From Mangifera indica (taxonomy: Eukaryota > Streptophyta > Magnoliopsida > Sapindales > Anacardiaceae): a stretch of DNA of 64,000 nt. The stretch is taken from the NCBI RefSeq assembly GCF_011075055.1, contig NC_058143.1, positions 15,019,057 to 15,083,056 on the forward strand. The letters run 5' to 3'. How positions within the stretch are numbered: position 1 is the stretch's first letter; every line of letters begins with the position of its first letter. The position numbers were made by a program, and so were the translations under genes. The notes below the pieces were generated by a model, which did no database searches, was not told the origin of the DNA, and saw nothing but the letters and a program-made list of their open reading frames with translations. Positions 10,510 through 22,379 of this stretch are shown in pieces.

Positions 10510-13460
10510 TTACACCCGTTCACCTGCTTCTTGTAGAACTCTTCTAAGTTCCTCTGCCATCCCGCGTAAGAGGACAGGTTTTCGAATCAATCCATTCATT
10601 CCTGCTTGCAAGCATCTCTCCCATACATTGTCCTCGCTACTTGCGGTCAGGGCTACAATCAATGGCCCATTACGGCTTCGAAACTTCCGGATTCTCATGG
10701 CTACTTCGAATCCATCCATTTCGGGCATGTGAAGGTCCAAAACAACAATTCTAAAAGAATTTCCAGACACAGTAAGTGCACTAAGGCATTCAAACCCTGA
10801 AGAAACAGCAATTACTTCACAACCTAGCTTCTCAAGTAGCTTCTTGGTCACTGTCCTGTTTACATCATCGTCATCAACAAGAACTAGCCGAAGGCCTTTG
10901 AACTGAGGATAGGAATCTGATTGCTCTAAGGAATTTCCTTGGGCAATTACGGATCTTACAAATGATGGCTGGATTTGAAACCTGAGAACTAGTGTCATCC
11001 GTGCAAGACCCTGTGGATTTGATGACATCCATATATTACCTTGCATCATCTGCAGAAAAACATTTCATCAGAAAAGTGAAGAGATGCTACTGTACATTGC
11101 ATGCATTCATGATGTGTCAAAAATGAACATTTTGATAATTTACTATTTTAAATTCAATCTAGGACATTCTGTTGAACAAGAATCAATTCAATCTTGCTTC
11201 CTGGGTACAAATTGAATGTATAAGTTTGATATAACATAAGCCAGAATCCACGCTTGTCTGTTACTAATAAAGACTTGATAGTTAAGAGCTTGGAAAATCA
11301 ATTGCAAAAGAAATCACTTCAATTTTCTGAACTAGTAATAACAGATATAAGCTGGTCATGAAAAAAAGGTATGAGTGGACATTTCAAGCATAGAAAATGG
11401 TTCTACCCTCATTCAAATGAACCTAATGCACAAAAATCCAATTCTTATTACTACATAATAAGAATAATAGGAGGAATTTCCAGCCACAAATGCAGAGATG
11501 GAGCAAGAATATTGTTAATTTTTTTAACTTTCGAATGATCCTCTTTAAGAAAAAGTTGACCATTACCATATCCATATGCAGTGGGAAAAAATGCATTATT
11601 TCATTAACTTCTGATGTTTGCCCCCTACTAAGCTAGACTGTTAATTATCTGAAAATGTCAATGATAGGAAATTAATGTATGGACAGCATTCGGGAAACTC
11701 ACATTCACAAGCTTTTTGCACATGTTGAAGCCCGGGCCCTCCTTAATTTCATTACTGTTCTGCCCCCAGCCAGGCAAAAGTTTGGTAGAGTGTGATCCAT
11801 CTGATTGAGAATTAACTTCTTTAATCTCGACTTCGAACTTTATATTAACACAGTTGTCTGGTATGCTTGGTCTCCTCATTACCAACATCTTCTCTTTCTT
11901 GTCCTCATTACCACTCACTGAGAACACATGAAAAATAACAGTTCCCCTTCCCTCATAGATGCTGAATAGATACCCTACCATATGCAGAATCACTTGAAAA
12001 GTTCGTTTCTCATCACCTATAACCTGATCAGGCAAGGAGCTCTGAACATCTAGCCCAAAGCCAAAGCCTTTATAAAGAGACAAACACCTAAAAAGACAAG
12101 AAGCTTCCTTCAGCATGGAATGCAGCCGAAAAGGCCTCATCTCTAATGGGAACCTTCCATCATCTTTATCTGAAATATCCACCACATCGTTAATCAAAGT
12201 TGAGAGAACGTTGCTGGTTTTAACCAAGGTTTCAACAATACTCTTCTGCTCAAAGCTCATATTGTCATTGTGAAACATTGAAAGCAGGCCCAAAATAGAG
12301 TACATTGGTCTTCTCATCCCACGACTCATCACCTTCTGAAAGGAAGTTCTTGCCTGGCTTGCCATCATTGCATTCTCTTTAGCCTGTTGTAATGCACGAT
12401 TCTGCTCACCTAGTTTCTCCCTCATTAGCTGAGATTCTTCAAGAACTGCAGCATGGGAAAGAGCTACAGCTACCTGATGAGCAACCACTTCCACTATTTC
12501 CATTTCCTCAATGCTCCAAACCCTAGAACCTGCACTTGGAAGAACCAAAACAAGGATAGTGTAACAAGTATCAACCGATTCTGGTGTTCCCCCTTTAAAG
12601 TTTGAAACACAAAGCATTGGCATCCAGATTGCTGCCACAGCACCTGAATCATCAGAACCACCACAACTTGCAAGTCCAAGTGCTGAATCTGGCCTCAAAA
12701 TGCAGACTCCTTTGCTCTCTGTAATCTTCAGCACATCAGGATCATCAATTGGGATAGAAAGGTGAAAATTATTTGAAGATCTTGCTTTTAACTCATAGGT
12801 GAGGTTCATCTCCATTCTATTCTCACTAGGCATCCAGATTGCACAATTGTGTAAATCCAAAGTCTTAGAAAGCTCCACCAAAGTGGTGTATAATACAGTA
12901 TCCTTATCAAGCGACTTCCTAATTTCCCTGGTTAGCATCCGGACATGCCAACTTGCTTCCTTCTGCTTCTTCATCATCCCAACTTCTTCCCCTAATTCCA
13001 TCACATTTTGCTTCAAAAAAAACTCCCTCATTTTCCATTTCAAAAGGAGAGGGATCAAAGTCAAAAGGGTTATAGCAGTAGCACATGATACCAGAGCAGT
13101 AAGGAATTTAGCAATTGTGAGGAACAGCATTAACTGGAATGAATGAGGGCCATATAAAGTCCAGGCATTGAGCAAATGGGTCAATCCACAAAGAACAATA
13201 AATGCTATAAACAATGAGAGGACCCATTTGAATGGTACATTTGCAAAGCTAACAAAGTAAAGGAGTTCAATTGGTATCGAAAAATAGGCTATTGCTATCA
13301 AGCAATCACTCCCTTTCTGAATATCAAGAATTGTTTGTATACTCCAATGACCCTCATCGTCACAATTACAACTTGGATACTCATTATCAGTGGCAGAAAC
13401 ATAGATGCCAAGGTAATAAATCAAAAATCCAAAAATTAATACCCTTAACATTGCATCCAA
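10510..13460 (-). CDS. EIN4: EIN4-like subfamily II ethylene receptor
   Basis: This encodes an ER-membrane ethylene receptor, a negative regulator of ethylene signalling acting through CTR1. There are two coding exons, 13460-11703 and 11049-10510, joined at a GTGAGT donor and a CTGCAG acceptor, giving 765 aa (Arabidopsis EIN4 is about this length). In order the protein has a hydrophobic N-terminal extension (residues 5-22), Cys31 and Cys33 for the intermolecular disulphides, three membrane segments (about 52-73, 80-98, 108-140), and the copper/ethylene ligands Cys91 and His95 in CGLTH. A GAF domain follows (about 185-340), then a degenerate histidine-kinase region (370-610) and a receiver domain (about 638-760) with DDDD at 645-648, the phospho-acceptor Asp691 and Lys743. 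The extra N-terminal hydrophobic segment and the receiver domain place it in subfamily II (ETR2/EIN4). Both His residues expected in the H-box are replaced: [13 protein letters not shown], Arg380 and Tyr387. The first in-frame ATG before the hydrophobic segment was taken as the start. The 5' leader probably contains an intron. Confidence 0.93.
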
Positions 13461-14230
13461 GTAATTGTTTCTCTAATTCATTCATAGAATCAACGAACAA
13501 ACAAAGAAGTAAAGAAAACAACTATATTCCTGGAACCCCAAGTTTCCTTTTCTAACTCACCTCAAGAAAACTCCACAACGAAAAACAAATCATTAAATAT
13601 AAACAAACCAATATTCTACTATTCAAGATCCAATAGATTTCAATATCTAACAAACCAATCTCCCTCAATCTTCATAAAATTCAGTATTTTCTAGTTTTTC
13701 AATCATCAATGAAATAGCTTTGACATTTCTTACCTTGTATAACCAAAAAACTAAAAACAATAATACTGCGATTTCTTCAGCTGTACGGTACGAAAAAAAT
13801 AAAGAATCGGACTTTACAGGAAAGTAAAGATCAAAGGAGATTAGAAAAAGTTGTCCAAGTTCAAAGAACACAGATCTCAAGCTTCTGCAGCAAACTAACT
13901 ATCAATCTGCAATCTTGAATCAACAACTACTCCAATAATTATACTCATTAAAACATTCTAATCCAAAAAACGATGAAAAAAATTGGAAAGCACCCACCAA
14001 CTAGAAGAAGAAATCTAAAAAGGGTAAGCAGAAAACAAGATATAAACAAGAGCTTTCTCTTCTCTGACTGAGGTGAATGGTGAGTTAGACTCCTAGAGAG
14101 AGATAGCTGTTGAAAAAGTTGTCTGAAAGCTAGCTAGATTTCCAAAGACAGAAGGACAAATATTTACAAAATAAATAGTGAAGATTGAAAGATTTGAAGT
14201 GTGGGGATCCACAGCACAGCAGAGGGTGAA
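13461..14230 (-). promoter_or_regulatory. Probable 5' leader and proximal promoter of the receptor gene
   Basis: The minus strand has candidate splice donors CAAG|GTAAGA (13733) and TGAG|GTGAGT (near 13561), and a candidate acceptor ATTAG| near 13480, just ahead of the start codon. Subfamily II receptor genes commonly have a leader intron. Which donor is used cannot be settled from sequence. The open frame 13665-13880 falls inside this leader and is not a gene. Confidence 0.4.
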
Positions 14231-14264
14231 GAGAACCTAGACATTAGGAATAAAAAAGAATTAA

Positions 14265-14289
14265 TTTATTATTATTATTATTATTATTA
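14265..14289. repeat. (ATT)n microsatellite
   Basis: A run of about eight ATT units upstream of the receptor gene. Confidence 0.9.
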
Positions 14290-15015
14290 AAATATATAAT
14301 TGATTTCCAAAAGAAGATTTTTTGGGTGGGTTCTGGATGACGTGACTTGATTGACTGGTTGAAGTCGGAGGAAGATGACTCATTATGCATTAATTACAGG
14401 CATTTTTATTTAAAAAAATCAATTTATATTATTTAAAATAGTTTAAATAACCATTTTTCCCAGGTCAAAGAGATGTTCCCAACTGCGTCGGGGAGGCTGG
14501 GCCTTATTTGGCACGGCCTGATGAGCTTATGAATCGTGTCAAGACTCAAAGGCAAGACCTGTTTTTTCATAGTAAGCATCATTGGATGGGCAAGGAGATG
14601 AGGTAGTAAATGGTGGTAGATTAGTGATAGTCTCGAGTAACATGTGAAAAGAAAACCAAACTTGGATTCTTATAACTACTCATACTGTCGAGACTATGAC
14701 TAAGATTCATCGACTTTTCAAACTCAGATTTTTTTAATCCAAATATCAATTATTTCATCACCATAATTAAAAGTACCTCAATTTAGAGTATTTTCTTTTC
14801 ATCTATGTATCTAATCCTCTTCCACTAACAATAACTCAATATCGGAAACAATTATTAGAGATGTATTTCTCAATTTTAATGTAATAATCACAAATACGAG
14901 AACAAATTGGGTCATTTTTTTAGGATTTGGTAATGATATAAATGTGGTTTTCATTATCCTTAAACAATACATTATGTTTGAGATTGTGGATAAGGTTGAT
15001 ATAAGTCAAAGCATG

Positions 15016-15319
15016 TAGGGCTGGACTCGAGCCGAGCCAGCTCGAGCTCGGCTCGGCTCGGTTCGAGCCTGAAACAAGTTGGGCTCTGCTCGGCTCGATC
15101 GAGCTCGAGCTGGCTGGGGTTGGCTCGGTATATTTTTTTTAAAATTTTTTTATATAAAACGATGTCATTTTGATCCATATATATATACAAAACAGTGCCG
15201 TTTTGATATGAAAAACGAGCCGAGCCAAAAACGAGCTGAACTCGAGCCGGCCATTAAAAAACTGAGCCGAGTCAGAGTTGGCTGCGAGTCGAGCTCGGCT
15301 CGATTTGAATCCAACCCTA
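15016..15319. mobile_element. hAT-type MITE, GGCTCGAGC family, copy 1
   Basis: A 304-bp element flanked by the perfect 8-bp direct repeat AAAGCATG (15008-15015 and 15320-15327). The ends are inverted repeats: TAGGGCTGGACTCGAGCCGA, against a right end GAATCCAACCCTA whose complement is TAGGGTTGGATTC. The arms are full of GAGCCGAGC/GCTCGGCTC motifs. The AT-rich centre carries degenerate AAAACGACGTCGTTTT palindromes. It is noncoding; the open frames at 14972-15384 are by-products. It lies in inverted orientation to copy 2, 146 bp away. Confidence 0.9.
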
Positions 15320-15465
15320 AAAGCATGTAAAGAACCCCTTATCAATAGTATCTGATCCCACAAATAATTGGTTTCACTCAACAATTAGTCGTTTGATCTT
15401 GAAAAAGCTTTCCAATTAAAGAAGGCGATCAAAAGATTCAAAACAAAACATTATTTAATTCAATG

Positions 15466-15786
15466 TAAGGCTGGATTCGAGCCGAGCCGAGCTCAGCTCG
15501 GTTTTTTTATGGGCGGCTCGAGCTCAACTCGAGTTGAGCTCGGCTCGACTCGAGTTCGGCTCGACTTGTTTACAATTCGGTTCGGCTCGTTTTTCATATC
15601 AAAACGACATCGTTTTGTATATATATAAATCAAAACGACGTCGTTTTATATAAAAAATTTTAAAAAAATTCAACCGAGCCAACCCGACCTAGCTCGATCG
15701 AGCCGAGCAGAGCCCGGCTCGTTTTGGGCTCGAACCGAGCCAAGCTGAGCTCGAACTCGAGCTGGCTCGGCTTGAATCCAACCCTA
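15466..15786. mobile_element. hAT-type MITE, GGCTCGAGC family, copy 2 (inverted)
   Basis: A 321-bp element flanked by the perfect 8-bp direct repeat ATTCAATG (15458-15465 and 15787-15794). The ends are TAAGGCTGGATTCGAGCC and GGCTTGAATCCAACCCTA. The centre has two copies of the palindrome AAAACGACRTCGTTTT separated by TATATATA. Its reverse complement aligns with copy 1 along its whole length. Confidence 0.9.
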
Positions 15787-15881
15787 ATTCAATGGATTAT
15801 GGATCCCATAAGAAAACAGTTGGGAATCATAGGTAATTAATAAACTCTTAAACATGTTTAGGAAAGCATCTATTTACATTA

Positions 15882-16380
15882 CCGAGTTAATAAAAATACG
15901 AATAGTTTGCATTTTATTTGTTTTCATATTAAATATATATTTTTATCTTTTTTTAATTTTTTATGAATTTTTAAAATATGAAAATACTTTTTATATTTTT
16001 TTATTAATTATCATAGTGTCATAATTATATAAAATAAAAAAATAAATTTTTTATCATCCAAATCTCTAATTTTTTTGATAATTTTTTGTGATAATAGAAT
16101 CTTGATTATATATTATGTTATATTAAGTTTAATAGTCAATTAAATATTTTATATTTGAATTGGTAACAAAAAGATATATAAAAAATACTAAAATTATAAT
16201 TGATATTATCGTATTTTTATAAACATATTATTGATAATGTGTCGTATTAAATCTGTATATAAATGTTTCGTATCTAAATTTTATAATTTTTTTTTACAAA
16301 CACTTTTTTCTCTATTTATCGTATTATACTCATATAACTTTTGTACCTTTTTTTTTTTCATTATTGTATTTACTAACTAG
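15882..16380. mobile_element. ~500-bp MITE with 9-bp target duplication, copy B
   Basis: It aligns end to end with the element at 7304-7813 (shared blocks include TTTTTATCATCCAAATCTCT and TATTTACTAACTAG). Flanks TTTACATTA (15873-15881) and AATACATTA (16381-16389) match at 7 of 9 positions. The ends CGAGTTAATAAAAATAC and the complement of TATTTACTAACTAG form an imperfect inverted repeat. No coding capacity. Confidence 0.75.
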
Positions 16381-16389
16381 AATACATTA

Positions 16390-17290
16390 TGTTATTCCCA
16401 ATTTACTGTTGTTTGGAATGGCAATGGCAATACACTCAATTGTATAATGAGGATTAGACATATCACAATTCACACAATAATGAATCAAATAGAAAGTTTG
16501 GTGAGAGGCTTTTCTTTAGTAAAAAGTAAGCGACAGAATTAGACCGATTCTTTCATGTCTTTGACACTTATCTAGAAAATTATTCTAACATCAGACGCTT
16601 TAACATTATTGCAAACCCCACCAAAAATGCCTCTCTCTCTCTCTCTCTCTCTCTCTGACAAACTTCCATTAAAATTTCTATGTAAGATTGATGACTTTTC
16701 ATGCCACAATATAGTTACATGTCATTTCAATAGCATCTGTAATAGACTTAAAGCTAAACTGGAGCTGTCCTCACAACAGAAAATTTATGTTGAAGTCAAA
16801 TTCTTCCTTCCACTTCTATACATTACCCCCATTACCATGCCCACCTCGCCCTTTAAAAAGAGCAGTCCATGTCACTTCTCAGCAGCACTACCACTACCAC
16901 CACCAAAGTCATGCATCGCAAAGTTTAGTCAGTCACTGTATTCAAGATTGAAGTCTACTGTATATGGATGACGTCATGCATGAAGAAACCGAACACAGCA
17001 TACTGTCAAGTATTCTTCCATGTGGCACAACCAAACAATCCTTAACGTTATCTTTTTTTGGGATAGAGACCAGGCAGAGCCATATGTGCCATAGTATGCA
17101 CCCAAGTTGCATAAGCATGTTTCTTGAAGAAAGTTCACTGAATTTAACCTCCCGTCTACTGGTGATACAAGGGAAGCACCCAAGAACTCTTGCATATGCC
17201 AAAGCTAGAAGAAGCAAGGGAGAAATGAAATTTTGTAATAAAATGCAGTCATGGGATAGTTTTGTGGCCATCAACTTTTAATTTATGGAG
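16390..17290. other. Spacer between receptor and AHL genes
   Basis: It contains a (CT)n run at 16630-16656. Open frames on both strands at 16942-17281 overlap each other and have no recognised similarity or splice context, so I do not call a gene. Part of 17100-17516 may be 3' UTR of the AHL gene on the minus strand. Confidence 0.45.

Positions 17291-17291
<1 letters not shown>

Positions 17292-17353
<62 letters not shown>
17292..17353. repeat. (AT)n microsatellite, ~62 bp
   Basis: An uninterrupted run of about 31 AT dinucleotides just downstream of the AHL stop codon. Its length is likely polymorphic and prone to assembly error. Confidence 0.95.
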
Positions 17354-17354
<1 letters not shown>

Positions 17355-17516
17355 CATCAGCTGACAAAATAAAAGAGTACCATTGATCTGTACAGACATG
17401 ATACCACAATCTTGGCATGGTGCAAGGGGTGATGTACATCTATTTGATGTTGCAAAAGCACCTACAAGTCAGATAATCTACTGCTAAATAGTATCTTCAT
17501 ACTTCAAAGACAACTT

Positions 17517-20500
17517 CTAATCTGGAATTTGGTCATAGTCCCCATTTTCTGGAGACTGATGTGCTCCACGCCCTGCTCTTCCTGCAAGAGAAAACATTAC
17601 AGTTCAGTGATTTCCTCTTTCTCTCACTCCTTTGGACCCCTTCAAAGGGAAACTACATACCTGTCAAGTCATAACCAGCAGAGGTTCTAGCATCCAGGCT
17701 ACTCCTCCATTCTGTTCGTGAAGGCGACACATGCATACCAGAAGGTTGAATCATGAAATGACTCCCTCCAATAGTTTGAAAATCCTCATTTCCTCGGATA
17801 GGATTTCTCCCAGAAGACTCAATTGGTGAGCGGAAGCCAATACTTGATACTGAAGCCCCACCAACTGGCGATGGCAACTTGCTGCCTGAAGCATCACCTT
17901 TTAAACCAGCATTAGCATCCTTCTTAGTATCAATCTGAAAGGTAGCAACAATAACCTGTAGATTCAATATGAAAGATATTGATTAATCAGCTAAAGAACC
18001 AATCCCTCTTATAGACAAAGATCAGAAATTTCACCAAATCAATTGAATATTTTATACATTACCTGAACTGGACCAGCGGCCTTTAGGGGTCCACCAACTC
18101 CTCCTCCAATGATCTGGCCATCTGAACTAGAAAGACAAACACTAAGCCCACCAGTCCTTCCTCCAATTTCCGTCCGCACATAGGATCCAGACAATGAAAT
18201 GATCTCAAAACGACCCTAACATCAGAGTTTGAAAGAGTGAATTACATTTTGAAAGTATCAAATGACTGACACAAGTAAAAATGTTGTTTTTGTTTCATTT
18301 TTGGTACAATCAACTTAATCTGAAGAAAGCCACAATTTTTAAGCAAATACACAAAAGGATATATTTTCAGCGACCATTGAGACCAGTGAGAACATGAAGC
18401 TAAGAAATCTTAGAACTTGAAATGATTCTACTAATAACTATTGTTAGTACATTGTTGAGTACTGTCACAGGTATAATAACAAACAGCTGTTAAAGAATCT
18501 TTCGTTGGGCAGTTTAAACATCGTACTTAAACCCAGGTATTGCAACAAACTTGAACAACAACCATATCTATGAAACATTCGGAATTAATGGCACATAATG
18601 GCATCTATATGCGTCTACATCTGAGAGGTGAGATTGGCTTCAGCATCTGAAATAGATCCTACATATGTCCATGAAAATGATATTTAAAGAAGAATGTAGC
18701 AAATTCACCAATTGAATGATCTAATCATCGATCTATAGGCACAACTAGAAGCTTATGATAATCCTTCCAGAAACCCCACGTAAGAATTTTATTTTATTTT
18801 TTTAATTAGAGCTTTGAAGAACACAAATTAGATTCAGTGTAAATCAAGTTCATTATTACTAATCTGTGAAACTGTCTGAATTCAGTGATACAATCTCAAC
18901 TTCAGCTCTTCTATGAAAGTTAACATGCTTTGGTCAGACCTTGCTGCCCAGAGGGGACCTAAACTATGTTATAAACAAACAGTTGTGCTCCCAGCTCTAT
19001 ATATACTGCACCCACTATAGAAGCTTCCTATAGGTGATTTTATAAAACCACCATCTGCCTTGATTTCTCTCAGATAAAATTAATGACTTCCTTACTGCAC
19101 TCATTACAGAAGCATCTTACTGTTATTTGATGAAGAAACAAATGACACCAAACTTAAATATAGTACACATGAGACTTTTAAATGCAGATATGTCTCATTT
19201 CCCTATTTGTTTTTGCTTCTTCTATGGGGGAAAAACATTCATGCATGGAAAATCAACAAAAGAGTTATGTATACAACTGCAAAACCAAAAATAAAAAAGC
19301 ATAACAAATACCTCATATGTAATATTGCCTCCTGATGTGGCTGGCTGGCGCAGAGATGTGTTAGAGATCGAACCAGATGCAGACAGAATACATACCTCAT
19401 GCTTACTTTGTTGCATGAACATCATGATTTTCTGCGAAACATCCTATTCAATGCATCGGTATATTGTGTCAGAAGGGAAACAGATAAATTGAATGGACTG
19501 ATTTATTTTATATAAACCGTTATTAGCCCCTAAACTTGTTCAATAGATAAGCAACTACCATTATATTGTAATACAAACTAAAATAAAATAGAAGTCAGCG
19601 ACGTAGTTATTCAGACACTAGAAAAAATAAAGAAATCACAAGCATTTCATAATTTAACTATATTTAATTCTTTCAGTAATGCCATCAAATTAGGAAGTAG
19701 ATTTACGGTTTGAGGTTGGTAATGAACACGGAAAAAATAAAAAGGATTACTAGGTGAAAAAAGGTATTATTGCACTCATACAACCAAATCTGACATTTGA
19801 CTGCCATAAAGACAATGGCATAGGATACTCCTACTACTATATCTCAGTTTCGAAACACACAGAAAAGAAAAGAGTATCAGAGATTTCAATCGTCAATGAC
19901 TAATATATCAATAGGATCACTTCGATCATCAACATGCTAATCTTACAAATTACTAGAATTAGTGTAAACAAGTTCACCACCTTAGAAGAAACATGGCAAG
20001 GACAGGAAATTTTCAATTATTTACGGTAAGATAGAAGAAAGAAAGAAGACAAGTAAACCGAATGTGGCCCCACAGAAAGATAACAACCATAATCTAAATG
20101 AAATGTTCTAATATAGAAAGCTTCATCACAATACAGAAGACTGGACTTCAGAATTCTAATGACAAAGAAACTAACATTACGTCATTTCACCACCACCCAC
20201 TACCACCTTCCCAAAATAGGGACAATAACACTGCCAGATGATCCCCACAATACCTAAATGTCCAAACTTCACATGCAAGTTTCTCAATCTAAAAGTTTAA
20301 TTTCATTAAAAGGGAAAAAGAAAGAAAGAAAGAAGATCGTGAAATTAGGCAAAAAATACAACACTAAGAAAATAGTCAGGACCTTCTAAAGGCTAGAACA
20401 AACCAGGAAAAACAGGTATTGCCAAATATTTAGTGAGAAAAAAGAGCACTATCAAGAATATGTCTTCATTCAACCACATTAAAGAAAACACATAGTGCAA

Positions 20501-22371
20501 CACCTTTAAAGTTCTAAAAAGACAGTAGAGTGAAATGCTCAGATAAATTTCATTCATGCTACACAATTTAAATAAAAAATAAAACTTTCAAAGAAGAGCA
20601 AACACTATACATAAACTGTGTGTTCATATAATTAAATCATCGAGTGCATATATGCCCTAACATGAGAAAATTTAGAAACTGAGATAATGCATACCTCACC
20701 AGCAGCTACACTAATAACATGAGGAGTAAAACCTTGCCCAGAATTTCCTGCGTCCGATGATTTAAAAGAGCAACAGTAAGTTTCTAAGTTATGCCTCAAA
20801 CACAATAGGAGGTAATGTACCCCAAACCATAGAACATGTAATAAAATAAATAAACAATGTTACATGGACAAAGTAATTATATTGCAATACACTATAATGC
20901 AGAGTAAAAGAAAAAATACAAAACAAAATAATCTCAGAAGTGAACAATAAGCATGAGATCATATGGTTAGTCAAATATTAACAGGAGGGAACTTGAAATG
21001 TATTCTCCCAGTAAATGAAGAAAAAGAGAAAAGAAGTCTCACAAGCCACATAAACCAACTTCACGGTTTACTAAAAATCCAAATCCAGCACCTTAAAATG
21101 TATACAGGAAGGCAAGTGACAATCCCAGTATACTGACATGCAATGAAATTACTTCAATACCACTCAACCAGCATTATGTTACAGTTACGGATACAGTTAG
21201 TGACAAACACCATGCATTAGATGCTAATGAGAGTGGATACAGCAAACCTGCAATGGCATATATAGCATGTTTCTCAATTAGCATTACGTGTCACAGCTTA
21301 AGATATAGAGACTCAAAAGTATAACATCCTTAATCATTCTAAGAAGAACAATTTTAAAACCCTTTTCAATTCAAAAAACAAGAAACTGAAGCTTGGCTAA
21401 CGATGGAAAAACTAAACACGAAAAAAGATATGTATAAAACGAAAAAGCTAGTGTAATCACCAAGATGGGTAGATTCATGCAAAAATTTATACACATCAAA
21501 TCTTAGAATCAGAAGCAAACTACAGCCAGAAGAACTCAAGGCAATTCCTCAGATTTTCAAGGAATTTAGCAATTTGACTCACTAAACTCAATGTACTAAG
21601 CAGATAAAGCATTTGAAAAGCAATATACATAAAAAATAAAATTAAGAAACACCAATAAACGCATAAAAAAAATTCTCAAAAACGCAGTGAAACGCCTATG
21701 CTTTCACAATGACACCCACTACACTGAAGCAAAGATAACACTGGTAAATTATTCAAAAACACCACAAATTCAGCACATTCCTAACAAAAACAAAATATTC
21801 CAGTGAAGCACAAAGATCAGACTAACAAAATTGCAAAAACATCCAATTAACAAGTAGAGCAGCCTGAATCATAAAATTTACAGAAAAAGCCCCCGAATTA
21901 ATAGGCATAAAAAACGGACTACAAAGTAGGAGGTCTTACGAAATACCCACCAAAACCGACAAGCTGAGACTTCTTGCCGAACGAAGACGAGTTACAACCC
22001 AACAGCGCTTCTCTCTTCTCCTTAGAGTTAGATGCCGATGCCGATGCCGTTTTCTTGGCTGCCAAGGCCTGCTCCGGCGTCCCATACTTTCTGGGCCTTC
22101 CACGCTTCCTCTTCGCCGGCTCCAGCGGGGACGTCACGGCGGAAGAACCAACGGAGTGAGGGTACACCATTGGATTGTGTTGTTGTTGGTGGTGGTGGGA
22201 TCCAGCGCCATCGTCGTTGGTGGTGTGAGGAGGTGGGGGAAGCAGGCCATTGGTAGGTGACGCAGTGGCGGCGGTGGCGGAGGGGGCGGTAGCGGAGTGG
22301 TGGTGGTGTTGATGGTGATGGTGGTGGAAGTACGAGCTCAGTGGTAGTTGTTGCGTGTCGTTAGGTTCCAT
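17517..22371 (-). CDS. AT-hook motif nuclear-localized (AHL) protein with PPC domain
   Basis: This is a nuclear DNA-binding protein that binds AT-rich minor grooves through its AT-hook and forms trimers through its PPC/DUF296 domain. There are six coding exons: 22371-21951, 20747-20695, 19443-19312, 18215-18063, 17955-17661 and 17581-17517, giving 372 aa in frame. Residues 16-25 and 59-65 are His/Gln-rich. The AT-hook is KRKRGRPRKYG at about 87-97. The PPC domain (about 147-275) includes FTPHVISVAAGE, KIMMFMQQSKHEVCILSASG, GRFEIISLSGSY and GGPLKAAGPVQ. The C-terminus is a Gly/Ser-rich tail ending NGDYDQIPD. The exon 1 donor must be G|GTGGGT at 21950 to keep the frame GFG-NSGQGF; a nearby GTAAGA at about 21942 would break it. 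It resembles Arabidopsis At3g04590 (AHL14 by my recollection). The gene neighbours the ethylene receptor in the same orientation. Confidence 0.93.
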
Positions 22372-22379
22372 TTTTCTTT

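Noticed and set aside
14972..15384. Overlapping open frames rich in Glu, Leu and Ser
   Set aside because: They translate GAGCCGAGC repeats of a noncoding MITE and cross its boundaries.
16942..17281. Open frames of 73-120 codons on both strands
   Set aside because: They overlap each other in opposite directions, have no recognised domain or splice context, and lie in probable AHL 3' flank.
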